Shown: piece after piece, positions 49,142 through 58,074 of the stretch
Layout of the letters: each line of letters opens with the position of its first letter
How positions within the stretch are numbered: the first letter of the stretch is position 1
Source of the DNA: [Mycobacterium] vasticus
GTDB lineage: Bacteria > Actinomycetota > Actinomycetes > Mycobacteriales > Mycobacteriaceae
DNA length: 58,779 nt
NCBI RefSeq assembly: GCF_020181595.1
Contig: NZ_CP084028.1
Span: forward strand, 4,024,051-4,082,829
Direction: 5' to 3'
Made by a program: the position numbers and the translations under genes
Notes under the pieces: generated by a model
Database searches by the model: none
What the model was told of the DNA's origin: nothing
Seen by the model: the letters and a program-made list of their open reading frames with translations, nothing else

Positions 49142-50173
49142 GTGAGAGAGAATTTTCGAGGGGCTATCTGGCGACTGGGCGTCTTTGTCCTAGTTTGCTT
49201 GATGGGCCTCGCTGCGTTGATCGCCGTGTTTGGCCAGCTGCGTTTCGAACGACAGGAGACGTTTCGTGCTGTTTTTTCAACGATATCCGGTCTAGCCGAG
49301 GGCAACTTCGTGCGCATTGCGGGCGTCGAGGTAGGAAAGGTCAAGAATCTCACGCTGCAACAAGACTCAACAGTATTGGTCGATTTCACTACCGATTCTT
49401 CGGTGGTGCTCACCAAGGGAACCCGAGCGGTTATCCGTTATGACGACCTGATCGGCGGGCGGTTCCTGGCTCTTGAGGAAGGCGCCGGGGATCTCACAAA
49501 ACTCTCGGCCGGGGAAACCATTCCGTTGGCCAACACGGCGCCGGCTCTTGACCTTGACGTGCTGATCGGTGGGTTTCGGCCACTATTTCGGGCTCTGAAC
49601 CCGGAGCAGGTCAACGCACTATCTGGTGAGCTGATCCAGGCCTTCCAGGGGCAAGGAGCCACGATTGGCTCCATCCTCGCCAAAACAGCGGAGGTTACGA
49701 CTACTTTGGCTGATCGCGATCAACTCATCGGTCAGGTGATTGACAACCTCAATGTAGTTCTTGGTTCACTGGGCGGGCAAACTGGCCAGTTCGGTAAAGC
49801 GATTGAGTCGACATCCCAACTCGTGCGTGGTCTAGCGGAGCGGAAAGAAGATATCAGCAACTCGATCGCCTACACTGACGCCACCGCCGCTTCGCTGGTC
49901 TCTCTGCTGGGACAGGGGCGTCCGGCGATTCAGAAATTCGTGACGGAGACAGATCGAACCTCAGCCCTCCTGGTTGCCGACCACGAATACTTGGACCAGG
50001 TTCTGGGGCGGCTGGAGGAAGACTATCTAGCCCTTAGCCGACTCGGTCTTTATGGCGACTACTTCGCAATGTATATGTGCGACATGGTTCTGAAGCTTAA
50101 CGGCAAGGGTGGTCAGCCGGTCTACATTAAGGTTGCCAGCCAGGTTACGGGCAGGTGTGGATACAAAAAATGA
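49142..50173 (+). CDS. mceB: MCE family protein, MceB position
   Basis: A 343-residue Mce protein with an N-terminal anchor (LGVFVLVCLMGLAALIAVFG), the MCE domain (FRAVFSTISGLAEGNFVRIAGVEVGKVKNL) and a helical C-terminal half. It lacks the Pro-rich tail present in the A, C and D proteins, as usual for MceB. A GTG start at 49142 follows AAGG. It overlaps MceC by 4 nt. Confidence 0.93.
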   Translation: MRENFRGAIWRLGVFVLVCLMGLAALIAVFGQLRFERQETFRAVFSTISGLAEGNFVRIAGVEVGKVKNLTLQQDSTVLVDFTTDSSVVLTKGTRAVIRYDDLIGGRFLALEEGAGDLTKLSAGETIPLANTAPALDLDVLIGGFRPLFRALNPEQVNALSGELIQAFQGQGATIGSILAKTAEVTTTLADRDQLIGQVIDNLNVVLGSLGGQTGQFGKAIESTSQLVRGLAERKEDISNSIAYTDATAASLVSLLGQGRPAIQKFVTETDRTSALLVADHEYLDQVLGRLEEDYLALSRLGLYGDYFAMYMCDMVLKLNGKGGQPVYIKVASQVTGRCGYKK

Positions 50174-51486
50174 ATATATTCGCCGAACGTAATCGAGTTA
50201 CTCTCGGAATGATAGCAATTGCCGTCACTGCGGTTGCAATCCTTGGAGTGCTTAACTACAACAGACTGCCGTTTTTTAAGACGGGTCGTGACTACACGGC
50301 GTACTTCGCCGAGGCCGGTGGCCTGACACCGGGCGCAGCGGTCCAGGTATCTGGGATGCGGGTTGGACAGGTGTCCCGGGTGGCCCTAGATGGCCCACGG
50401 GTAATGGTGAAGTTCAGTGTGGCCAAAAACGTTCGCCTCGGCGATCGTACTGAGGCGGCAATCAAGACCAAGACCGTGCTGGGGGCCAAGATCCTGGAGG
50501 TCACGCCGCGTGGCGACGGCCATCTCACCGGCGCGGTTCCCCAAGAACGAACGACCTCCCCGTACCAGCTGCCGGACGTACTCGGAGATATCACCATGGC
50601 CATCAGTGGTCTCAATACAACCCAGTTGTCGGATTCATTGGCCACTATGGCCGACACATTCTCGGAGACTCCGCCACAGCTGAAGGTGGCAGTGCAAGGT
50701 GTGGCCCGTTTCGCGGAGACGCTGGACAAGCGCGATGCTCAGTTGCGAAGTCTTCTCGCCAACGCTAAAAAAGTTACCGGGGTGTTCAGTCAGCGCAGCG
50801 ACCAACTTGTCGGCCTTATCGCCGACACCAATGCACTCCTTGCGCAACTCCGCAGTCAAAGTGCCGCGCTGGACCGTATCTCGGGCAACATCTCCGGGTT
50901 GAGCAAGCAGCTCAAAGGATTGATCGGTGAGAACCGGGAGACACTCAAGCCCGCATTGGACAAGCTCAATGACGCACTGGGGCTGCTCGATAAACACAAG
51001 AAGAGCCTTCAGGCCGCGGTGAAAGGGCTCAATAAATACGCCATGTCGCTAGGTGAATCGGTCGGGTCCGGACCGTTCTTCAAGGCGTACTTGGCGAATA
51101 TATTGCCGGGTCAGTTTCTGCAGCCCTATATCGATTCGGCATTCTCCGATCTAGGACTCGACCCCAATACGCTGCTGCCGTCGCAGTTGTCGGATCCCCA
51201 GGTCGGCCAACCTGGGACGCCGCCCATGCCGATGCCGTATCCGCGGACTGGGCAAGGCGGTCCGCCGCGGCTGAATCTGCCCGACGCGATCACCGGAAAC
51301 GTTGGTGACCAGCCCTGCGGTTGGGGTACTGGCTGCTACCCCTACCGTGAACCGCTGCCGGCCCCGGCTCCCGGCGGTCCGCCGCCGGGCCCACCCGCAG
51401 TGGTCCCACCGCCACCCGCGCGGGTGCCGGTGTATCACCCCGCGCCCAACGAGATCCCCGCGTCAGGCGGCCAAAATGATGGCTAA
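50170..51486 (+). CDS. mceC: MCE family protein, MceC position
   Basis: A 438-residue Mce protein: N-terminal anchor (LGMIAIAVTAVAILGVL), MCE domain (YTAYFAEAGGLTPGAAVQVSGMRVGQV), long helical zone rich in heptad-like Leu/Lys (SGLSKQLKGLIGENRETLKPALDKLNDAL), and a Pro/Gly-rich tail after residue ~340. ATG 50170 overlaps the MceB stop (ATGA), so the 5-residue upstream extension is rejected. The 3' end overlaps MceD by 11 nt. Confidence 0.93.
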   Translation: MNIFAERNRVTLGMIAIAVTAVAILGVLNYNRLPFFKTGRDYTAYFAEAGGLTPGAAVQVSGMRVGQVSRVALDGPRVMVKFSVAKNVRLGDRTEAAIKTKTVLGAKILEVTPRGDGHLTGAVPQERTTSPYQLPDVLGDITMAISGLNTTQLSDSLATMADTFSETPPQLKVAVQGVARFAETLDKRDAQLRSLLANAKKVTGVFSQRSDQLVGLIADTNALLAQLRSQSAALDRISGNISGLSKQLKGLIGENRETLKPALDKLNDALGLLDKHKKSLQAAVKGLNKYAMSLGESVGSGPFFKAYLANILPGQFLQPYIDSAFSDLGLDPNTLLPSQLSDPQVGQPGTPPMPMPYPRTGQGGPPRLNLPDAITGNVGDQPCGWGTGCYPYREPLPAPAPGGPPPGPPAVVPPPPARVPVYHPAPNEIPASGGQNDG

Positions 51487-52783
51487 TATCCGGGTCAGAG
51501 TTGTGTTGGCCATAAGTCTCGTGGCGATGATTGTTGTGGGCGCTGTCGTGGTGGCGGTGGTGGGCCTCGGGGTGAGCCGGACGCACATCACGGCGTACTT
51601 TGCCAACAGTAACGGGCTGTTCACCGGTGATGAGGTACGCCTGCTAGGCGTGGCAGTGGGCCAGGTCGAAAAGATCGAGCCACAACCCGAACGTGTGAAG
51701 GTGAACTTCTGGGTTGACAGCAAGTATCCGGTACCCGCCGAGGCGAACGCGGTGATTCTGTCGCCGTCTCTGGTCACCTCACGGGCCATCCAACTGACGC
51801 CGGTCTATACCAGCGGGCAACGTATGCAGGATGGGGCGGTGATCCCGCAGGAACGTACTGCCGTGCCGGTCGAGTGGGATGACTTCCGGCGTCAGCTGGA
51901 GAAATTGACCACTTCGCTACAGCCGGACCAGCCCGGTGGCGTCAGCTCATTGGGTGCGTTCGTGAAAACCACCGCGGACAACCTGCGCGGAAACGGCGGG
52001 GATATTCGAGATGCGATCATCAAGATGTCCCAGGCATTTTCGGCGATGGGCGACCACAGCGATGACCTGTTCTCCTCGGTCAAGAACCTATCGATTGTGG
52101 TATCGGCACTGCAGGACAGCACTGACGTCGTCCGGACGCTCAATCAGAATCTCGCCGCTGTCACCGGACTGCTCAGCGATGACCACGGTGAGGTCGGCCG
52201 GGCCGTAGCGGACATGAACGATGTTGTAGGCGATGTTGCGAGCTTCATTGCCGATAACCGCGAGACCCTGGGCGTAACGTTCGATAAGCTTGCCGGGGTT
52301 AACGCTGCCATTAATGAGATTTACGACGACCTTGAACAGTCGCTGCACATGTTCCCCACCATGGCCGTCAACTACGTCAATGTGTTCGAGACGCCGTTGC
52401 AGTCGATTACCGGTGCGATCGCCCTGACGAACTTCGCTAACCCGATCTCATTCCTGTGCGGGGCAATACAAGCGACGTCACGCCTTGGCGCGGAGCAGGC
52501 GGCGAAATTGTGTGTTCAGTATTTGGCGCCGATCATCAAGAACCGCGCATATACATTCTTGCCGATCGGTGGGAACCCGATTATTGGCGCGCAGGCACGT
52601 CCGAATGAAGTCACCTACAGTGAGGACTGGTTGAAACCCAACTACGTTCCGCCTTCCGCGCCGGACACTGGCACAGCTCCTTCTCCGGCGGCGGCCACTC
52701 CGATACCGCCACCTGACGAACCCCAGTCGACCGATCCTGCTGCCGGGTTGCCTGGGCTCATGGTTCCGACAGGAGATCGTTGA
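51476..52783 (+). CDS. mceD: MCE family protein, MceD position
   Basis: A 435-residue Mce protein. It has the anchor VVLAISLVAMIVVGAVVVAVVGLGV, the MCE domain (ITAYFANSNGLFTGDEVRLLGVAVGQVEKI), helical stalk and Pro/Ala/Thr-rich C-terminus. Two adjacent ATGs (51476, 51479) are possible; both give an overlap with MceC. The long frame further upstream only reads through MceC in another frame. The stop overlaps MceE (TGATG). Confidence 0.92.
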   Translation: MMANIRVRVVLAISLVAMIVVGAVVVAVVGLGVSRTHITAYFANSNGLFTGDEVRLLGVAVGQVEKIEPQPERVKVNFWVDSKYPVPAEANAVILSPSLVTSRAIQLTPVYTSGQRMQDGAVIPQERTAVPVEWDDFRRQLEKLTTSLQPDQPGGVSSLGAFVKTTADNLRGNGGDIRDAIIKMSQAFSAMGDHSDDLFSSVKNLSIVVSALQDSTDVVRTLNQNLAAVTGLLSDDHGEVGRAVADMNDVVGDVASFIADNRETLGVTFDKLAGVNAAINEIYDDLEQSLHMFPTMAVNYVNVFETPLQSITGAIALTNFANPISFLCGAIQATSRLGAEQAAKLCVQYLAPIIKNRAYTFLPIGGNPIIGAQARPNEVTYSEDWLKPNYVPPSAPDTGTAPSPAAATPIPPPDEPQSTDPAAGLPGLMVPTGDR

Positions 52784-53934
52784 TGAGAATGCCGCGACGA
52801 ATAACCGCGGGTGCGCTCGCCATGGCCATCATCTTCGGTGTGAGCGGTTGCGGCTGGCGTGGGTTGAACTCGATTCCCCTCCCAGGCACGGCAGGCGGAG
52901 GTGCTGGCTCGTTTACGATTCAGGTGCAGCTGCCTGACGTAACGAATATTCAACAGAATTCCCGTGTCCGTGTCCGCGACGTGACAGTGGGAAACGTCAC
53001 GAAGATCGAACGACAAGGCTGGCATGCCCTGGTCACCATGACGCTCGACAGGGATACCGACCTGCCTGCCAACGCCCGCGCCATGGTCGGCCAGACCAGC
53101 TTGCTGGGCTCACTGCACATTGAACTCGCCCCACCGACCGCTGTGCCGGCCGAGGGCAAGCTCCACGAAGGGTCGGTGATCCCACTGCAGGCCAGTGGCA
53201 GCTATCCGACCACCGAACAGACATTGGCCGCATTGGGGATGGTTCTCAACGGTGGTGGGTTGGGTAATGTGGAGGACATCACTGAAGCGTTCAGCACGGC
53301 ATTCGCCGGCCGGGAAGATGACTTGCGAAGTCTGATGCAGCAGCTGGATAAGTTCATCGGATATGTCCGAGACCAGACCGGCGATATCATCGCCGCCACC
53401 GATAGTCTCAATCGACTGGTTGGCCAATTTGCCGACCAGCGTCCGGTAATTGATAAGGCGCTGAAGACGATTCCCGACGCGTTGGCTGTGCTGAACAGCC
53501 GACGCGAGGCCCTCGTGGAAGCGTTCGACAAGCTCGGGAAATTCAGTGGATTGACGGCTGATGTGCTGCACAAGACCAAAGAACATCTTGTCACGGAGCT
53601 TAAGGACCTCGGGCCGGTAATAGAATCGTTGGCTAACGCCGGTCCAGACCTGGTCGGGTCTATTGAGGGGCTCGTCGTGTACCCGTGGAATGAGAAAAGC
53701 ATTAAGAACTGGGTTCGCGGTGACTACGCCAATCTGACCGCCGTCTTCGATCTCACCCTGGGCCGGATCGACACCGGCTTCTTCACCGGAACCCGGTGGG
53801 AGGGCGACCTCACCGAGCTTGAGCTGCAGTGGGGTCGGACAATCGGGATGCAACCCAGCCCCTTCACGGCAGGCAATCCGTACACCCTCGGTAATCCGCT
53901 CGTAATACCGTACATAGCAAACCAGGGGAGCTGA
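52783..53934 (+). CDS. mceE: MCE family lipoprotein, MceE position
   Basis: A 383-residue Mce lipoprotein. The signal peptide ends in the lipobox GVSGC, lipidated at Cys23, which is the normal hallmark of MceE. The MCE domain (IQVQLPDVTNIQQNSRVRVRDVTVGNV) and a long helical stalk follow. ATG 52783 overlaps the MceD stop; the TTG one codon earlier is less likely. It is probably the lipid-anchored member of the hexamer. Confidence 0.94.
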   Translation: MRMPRRITAGALAMAIIFGVSGCGWRGLNSIPLPGTAGGGAGSFTIQVQLPDVTNIQQNSRVRVRDVTVGNVTKIERQGWHALVTMTLDRDTDLPANARAMVGQTSLLGSLHIELAPPTAVPAEGKLHEGSVIPLQASGSYPTTEQTLAALGMVLNGGGLGNVEDITEAFSTAFAGREDDLRSLMQQLDKFIGYVRDQTGDIIAATDSLNRLVGQFADQRPVIDKALKTIPDALAVLNSRREALVEAFDKLGKFSGLTADVLHKTKEHLVTELKDLGPVIESLANAGPDLVGSIEGLVVYPWNEKSIKNWVRGDYANLTAVFDLTLGRIDTGFFTGTRWEGDLTELELQWGRTIGMQPSPFTAGNPYTLGNPLVIPYIANQGS

Positions 53935-53939
53935 CCCTA

Positions 53940-55385
53940 ATGCTTCTGACGAGACGAATCAGAATCCAGCTAGCCATCTTCGGCGCTGTGGCGGTGATCG
54001 GCTTGCTGGTCTTGAGCCTGGGTTATATGGGCCTGCCGAACCTGTTCTTCGGGATCGGGCATTACACGGTCAAGCTTGAACTTCCCGAGACTGGTGGACT
54101 GTACAAAAGTGGAAACGTCACCTACCGCGGCGTCGAGGTGGGTCGCGTCAAGGACCTCCGCCTGACCGGTAACGGGGTCGAGGCGGTGTTGTCATTGAGA
54201 TCTGACATCAAAATCCCAAGCGACGTCGACGCAGAGGTCCATAGCCAATCAGCCGTCGGCGAGCAATACGTCGCACTGTTGCCACGAGGTGGGGATGCTC
54301 ACCCTCTGCGAGAAGGCGATATAATAGCGCGGGAAAATATTTCCGTCCCCCCCGACATCAACGTATTACTGAATGAAACAATAAGTGGACTGCAGGCAAT
54401 ACCGCGCGACGAACTCAAGACGGTGATTGACGAGGGCTACATTGCCTTTGGCGGACTGGGACCTGACCTGGCAAGATTTGTAAAGGGAGCCAACTCTCTT
54501 GCGATTGATGCGCGCAAGAACCTCGCGTCGATTACCGCTTTGATTGACAAATCGAAGCCCGTCTTGGATACCCAAACTGACACCTCGGATTCAGTGCAGG
54601 CTTGGGCGGCACATCTGGCCGACATCACCCAGCAGCTGAAAGCCAACGATACTGCCGTGCGTGGAGTGCTGCAGCAAGGATCCTCAGCGGCCGATGAAAG
54701 CACACGCCTGTTTGATCGGCTCCAGCCCTCACTGCCGGTCGCCATGAACAACCTGGCCCCCATCACCCGTTTGCTCATGGATTACTATCCCGCCGTGGAG
54801 GAGCTACTGACGATAGTCCCGCAGGCGACTTCATGGAATGCGGGTGCCTCGGTGCCCGACTTGCACATCAAGAGCCCGTACCGGGGCATCTGGGCATGGT
54901 TCAACTTGAACATGAACTTGCCGCCCGCCTGCACTACCGGGTATCTGCCGGCCAGCCAGATCAGGACGCCATCTATGGTCGACACTCCGCCCCGCCCGGT
55001 AGAGGATCTGTATTGCCGCATTCCGCAGGACTCGGACTTCAATGTGCGTGGCGTACGCAATACACCGTGCATGAAGAAACCGGGCAAACGTGCGCCGACG
55101 GCCAAGATGTGCAACAGCGACCTAGAGTATGTGCCGCTCAATGAAGGATTCAACTGGAAGGGCGACCCGAACGCCACCGTGACCGGCCAAGGCATCCCCG
55201 AGGCGCCGCCGGGAATGCCGGATCCGTGGGCAACGCCACCACCGACTGCAGCAGCGGCCTATGATCCGACGACGCGCACCTACATGGGGCCCGACGGGAA
55301 CCTGTATTCCCAGACAGATCTGACCCACAGCGTGAGGGAGGACCAAACATGGCAGACGATGCTACTGCCCCCGCCGAACGGATGA
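53940..55385 (+). CDS. mceF: MCE family protein, MceF position
   Basis: A 481-residue Mce protein with an N-terminal anchor (LAIFGAVAVIGLLVLSLGYMGL), the MCE domain (YTVKLELPETGGLYKSGNVTYRGVEVGRV), a helical stalk and a C-terminal domain containing several Cys residues (PACTTG, LYCRIP, NTPCMKK, MCNSDL), possibly disulfide-bonded. It begins 5 nt after MceE and overlaps the first Mce-associated gene by 37 nt. Confidence 0.93.
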   Translation: MLLTRRIRIQLAIFGAVAVIGLLVLSLGYMGLPNLFFGIGHYTVKLELPETGGLYKSGNVTYRGVEVGRVKDLRLTGNGVEAVLSLRSDIKIPSDVDAEVHSQSAVGEQYVALLPRGGDAHPLREGDIIARENISVPPDINVLLNETISGLQAIPRDELKTVIDEGYIAFGGLGPDLARFVKGANSLAIDARKNLASITALIDKSKPVLDTQTDTSDSVQAWAAHLADITQQLKANDTAVRGVLQQGSSAADESTRLFDRLQPSLPVAMNNLAPITRLLMDYYPAVEELLTIVPQATSWNAGASVPDLHIKSPYRGIWAWFNLNMNLPPACTTGYLPASQIRTPSMVDTPPRPVEDLYCRIPQDSDFNVRGVRNTPCMKKPGKRAPTAKMCNSDLEYVPLNEGFNWKGDPNATVTGQGIPEAPPGMPDPWATPPPTAAAAYDPTTRTYMGPDGNLYSQTDLTHSVREDQTWQTMLLPPPNG

Positions 55386-56050
55386 TCATGCCAGGACGTG
55401 AGAATGACGGCGCCGACAGCACCATCGAGGACATCGGCGCTACCGCCGGGGCGGAAAGTGCCGCAGCACCGTCCGATCACATCGTCTCCGGGCCGGAGGA
55501 TGGAGTGGTCATAGAGGCATCGGAGACCGACATCGAGGCGTTAGCCGAGGGTAGGGCGCGGCGGCGACTGTCTCCATTGGCACTGGCGGTACTGTTGGGT
55601 ATCGGTGTCGCCGTGGGGGTGGGCTGCCTCGCCGGTTGGTCAGGACTTCAGGCGTATCAGGCACGTCAAACAGAACGCCAGCACGAGGTGTTCCTCCAGG
55701 TTGCCAGACAGGGCGCCCTCAATCTCACGACCATCGACTGGGAACAGGCCGACGCCGATGTTGAGCGAATTCTCAATGGCGCGACTGGAACATTCCACGA
55801 TGACTTTTCCTCGAGGGTCGGGCCGTTCCTAGAGGTGGTGAAACACGCTCAATCGAAATCTGTGGGCACTATCACCGGAGCCGGCTTGGAGTCCGAGACG
55901 GCAGACGAAGCGCAGGCTTTAGTTGCCGTGAACGTCACCACTGATATGGCCGGCGTGTCAACATCGGAACCTCGGGCGTGGCGGATGCGCATCGCCGTCC
56001 AGAAGGTGGGGGATGAAATAAAGGTCTCCAATGTGCAGTTCGTCCCATGA
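55349..56050 (+). CDS. Mce-associated membrane protein (Mas/Mam type, first)
   Basis: A 233-residue protein with an acidic disordered N-terminus (~70 residues), one membrane segment (LALAVLLGIGVAVGVGCLAGW, about 77-97) and an extracytoplasmic NTF2-like domain (about 105-233). This is the architecture of mycobacterial Mce-associated proteins that stabilise the transporter. AGGA lies upstream of the ATG; it starts inside the end of MceF. Confidence 0.9.
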   Translation: MADDATAPAERMIMPGRENDGADSTIEDIGATAGAESAAAPSDHIVSGPEDGVVIEASETDIEALAEGRARRRLSPLALAVLLGIGVAVGVGCLAGWSGLQAYQARQTERQHEVFLQVARQGALNLTTIDWEQADADVERILNGATGTFHDDFSSRVGPFLEVVKHAQSKSVGTITGAGLESETADEAQALVAVNVTTDMAGVSTSEPRAWRMRIAVQKVGDEIKVSNVQFVP

Positions 56051-56111
56051 CCACAGCAGAGCCAGTTGCCCACAGCCACTCTGACCCGACAACTCCGCGG
56101 AGGGAGTAGCC

Positions 56112-56837
56112 TTGACACCCATACATACTGACGAGCAGCATGATGCACTTGAAGCGACCGACGGCGAGCAGAGTTCTCCCGGCGTTGACGACGGGGAGGC
56201 GTCATTGCCGGGTGCTGCCATGGATGAGCCCACCGCGGGCGACCACCTGGTTGAGGAGGCCAGCGGTGACGAGGCGCTCGCCGATTCCGATGACGTCGTG
56301 GCTGATGATTCCGGCGCTGCGCCGCGGAAGTGGTCTAAGAGCCTGAAGTGGAGCATAAACTGGCGGCGCGTACTGGCATTCGGAATCCTGCCGGCGGTGA
56401 TAGTGACATTGACGGTGACGACCGGATTCTTCAAATGGCAGGAGTCGTCGATTCGCAACAGCGAGGCCGCACGCGTTGAGTCCGTGCAAGTGGCAAAGGA
56501 CACGACCGTCGCGATGCTCTCCTATGAGGCCGATACGGTAGAGGAGCAGTTACGAGCGGCTGGAGAACTACTCACCGGCCAGTTCCGTGATGCGTACGCG
56601 TCGCTGATCAACGACATCGTCATCCCCGGGGCGAAGAAGAGACAGATCTCATCCGAGGCGACGGTGCCTGCGGCGGCATCAGTGTCTGCCACACCGACGC
56701 ATGCCGTGGTCTTGGCTTTCATAAACCAGACGGTATATATCGGAAAGGATGCCCCGAGCGCTACTGCTTCAAGCGTACGGGTAACGCTGGATAAAGTTGG
56801 CGGTCGCTGGTTGATATCAGCATTCGACCCGATATAG
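56112..56837 (+). CDS. Mce-associated membrane protein (Mas/Mam type, second)
   Basis: A 241-residue homologue in architecture: acidic low-complexity N-terminus (~70 residues), membrane segment (VLAFGILPAVIVTLTVTTGFF), NTF2-like extracytoplasmic domain ending VGGRWLISAFDPI. A TTG start at 56112 follows GGAGGGAG by 5 nt. It is the last gene of the mce operon. Two Mas genes at the 3' end match the mce4-type arrangement, but this alone does not fix the cluster type. Confidence 0.88.
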   Translation: MTPIHTDEQHDALEATDGEQSSPGVDDGEASLPGAAMDEPTAGDHLVEEASGDEALADSDDVVADDSGAAPRKWSKSLKWSINWRRVLAFGILPAVIVTLTVTTGFFKWQESSIRNSEAARVESVQVAKDTTVAMLSYEADTVEEQLRAAGELLTGQFRDAYASLINDIVIPGAKKRQISSEATVPAAASVSATPTHAVVLAFINQTVYIGKDAPSATASSVRVTLDKVGGRWLISAFDPI

Positions 56838-56926
56838 GCGCACGCCCCCGCAGACGAATTCGACTATTTGCAGACCGCGCCGCCGTTCGTTCACGATGTC
56901 AGCCAAACGACCTTGATCGCCTGCGG

Positions 56927-57217
56927 CTAGACGCATCCGTACATGCAGATGTCTGGTGGTTGAATCATTTCCGGGGCTCCCGGCTTCGGTGTCGGCAGTT
57001 GCGGCATAGAGTGACCACCAATGGTTGCCGATCCCTGCGTGAGGTCGATGTCGTGGTCGAGATCTGGTGCGACGGGCATCAACTTGCATAGGAAGGTCGC
57101 CGCGAGCTGGCAAGGATCAGACGCGGGGTCGGCGGTCGCGGCAGGGGCGAAAAACAGTGCCGCCAAACCTGCCCCGACGAACCCTAGCGCGGCCGCTCTG
57201 ACTGCACTGTGCACCAC
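56927..57217 (-). CDS. Small secreted protein, Cys-containing
   Basis: A 96-residue exported protein. A signal peptide (AVRAAALGFVGAGLAALFFAPAATA, cleavage after ATA) is followed by a ~70-residue mature part with four Cys (DPCQ, FLCK, DICMYGC), probably two disulfides, and a Pro-rich end. GTG at 57217 follows AGGAG by 5 nt; the longer frame is rejected. It is divergent from the DUF305 lipoprotein and shares the palindrome at 57277. Similar small secreted proteins are common in mycobacteria, with no known role. Confidence 0.82.
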   Translation of the reverse strand: MVHSAVRAAALGFVGAGLAALFFAPAATADPASDPCQLAATFLCKLMPVAPDLDHDIDLTQGSATIGGHSMPQLPTPKPGAPEMIQPPDICMYGCV

Positions 57218-57276
57218 AAATACTCCTATCGGCCCTAGCTTTCGAGGTTGCGTTACCCTTGATGGTATCGTGCTGC

Positions 57277-57293
57277 GTCTAACCAGGTTAGAC
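57277..57293. promoter_or_regulatory. Perfect palindrome GTCTAACCAGGTTAGAC (operator candidate)
   Basis: A 17-bp inverted repeat (8+1+8) between the divergent secreted protein and DUF305 lipoprotein genes, 23 bp before the GTG at 57317. It contains TAAC-3-GTTA as at 44470-44480; the 3-bp spacer differs from the 2-bp spacer of the KstR consensus. Confidence 0.6.
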
Positions 57294-57316
57294 AATACAG
57301 CGAAAGACTCGGACAA

Positions 57317-58015
57317 GTGTCTCTACGCCTAGGGCGGGATCGCAGGCAACAAGGTGCCGCTTACTTCGACGTCAATGACAGCCGCCCGCTAGTCCGGGCT
57401 GTTCCCGCGGCCGTCGCATGCCTCTGTGTGGCGATCCTGTCCTCGTGCAGTCACACGCCCCCGGGCCTGCCAACGGCGACGGGTATTTCGTCAAGCGTCG
57501 AGAACAGGCCGCTGATCTCAGGACCGCCTGCGGGATTTAATGCAACCGATATAAATTATGTGGCACAGAGGACTGTCGGTGATCGACTGATGATCGAGGT
57601 GGTGACGCTGGCGGGGGAGTTCTCGACTGACCCGAAGTTGGTCGTGCTCTCGCAACAGATATTCAATAATCTGAGCTCCGAAGCTTCCACGTTGAAGGTG
57701 TTGCGGGTCCAGTGGAAGGGTGAGGACCCCGCCTCTGAGTATGAGCCCCCGTTGCACGACGACTCCAACACGGGTAGTTGGGGCGACACCACTGCTATCA
57801 GCCGGTTGCGCTCGTTGTCCGGCGGGGACTTCGATGCAGCGTGGCTGCAGTACATGGTTGCACTAGGGCGGCGGGCTATCGCGCAGGCGAAAATCGAGGT
57901 CGCACGCGGCGAGAATGTTAATACTATCGCGGTCGCCCAACAAGCTCTCACGAGCCGCCAAGCCGAGATCGATCAGATGACGGCCATGGCGGCCTGGAAT
58001 GGCGGGCATTCGTAA
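57317..58015 (+). CDS. DUF305-family lipoprotein with altered metal-binding motif
   Basis: A 232-residue protein with a predicted lipobox LSSC (Cys44) after a hydrophobic segment VPAAVACLCVAILSS, so it should be membrane-anchored outside the cell. The DUF305 region reads RVQWKGEDPASEY, LRSLSGGDFDAAWLQYMV, then ALGRRAIAQAKIEVARGEN and RQAEIDQMTAMAAW. Typical DUF305 proteins have HH in the segment after WLQxM (as in SHHQGA); here it is ALGRRA, so the metal ligands appear lost. The GTG at 57317 gives a long n-region; a later start cannot be excluded. Confidence 0.8.
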   Translation: MSLRLGRDRRQQGAAYFDVNDSRPLVRAVPAAVACLCVAILSSCSHTPPGLPTATGISSSVENRPLISGPPAGFNATDINYVAQRTVGDRLMIEVVTLAGEFSTDPKLVVLSQQIFNNLSSEASTLKVLRVQWKGEDPASEYEPPLHDDSNTGSWGDTTAISRLRSLSGGDFDAAWLQYMVALGRRAIAQAKIEVARGENVNTIAVAQQALTSRQAEIDQMTAMAAWNGGHS

Positions 58016-58074
58016 GGTGTCTCGTGTCAGCCATGGGGCTACCTGATCCCAGCCCACGCAACTAGGGTTGGCCT

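Noticed and set aside
57277..57293. KstR or KstR2 operator
   Set aside because: The palindrome has three bases between AAC and GTT rather than two, and does not match the KstR2 pattern, so a different regulator is more likely.
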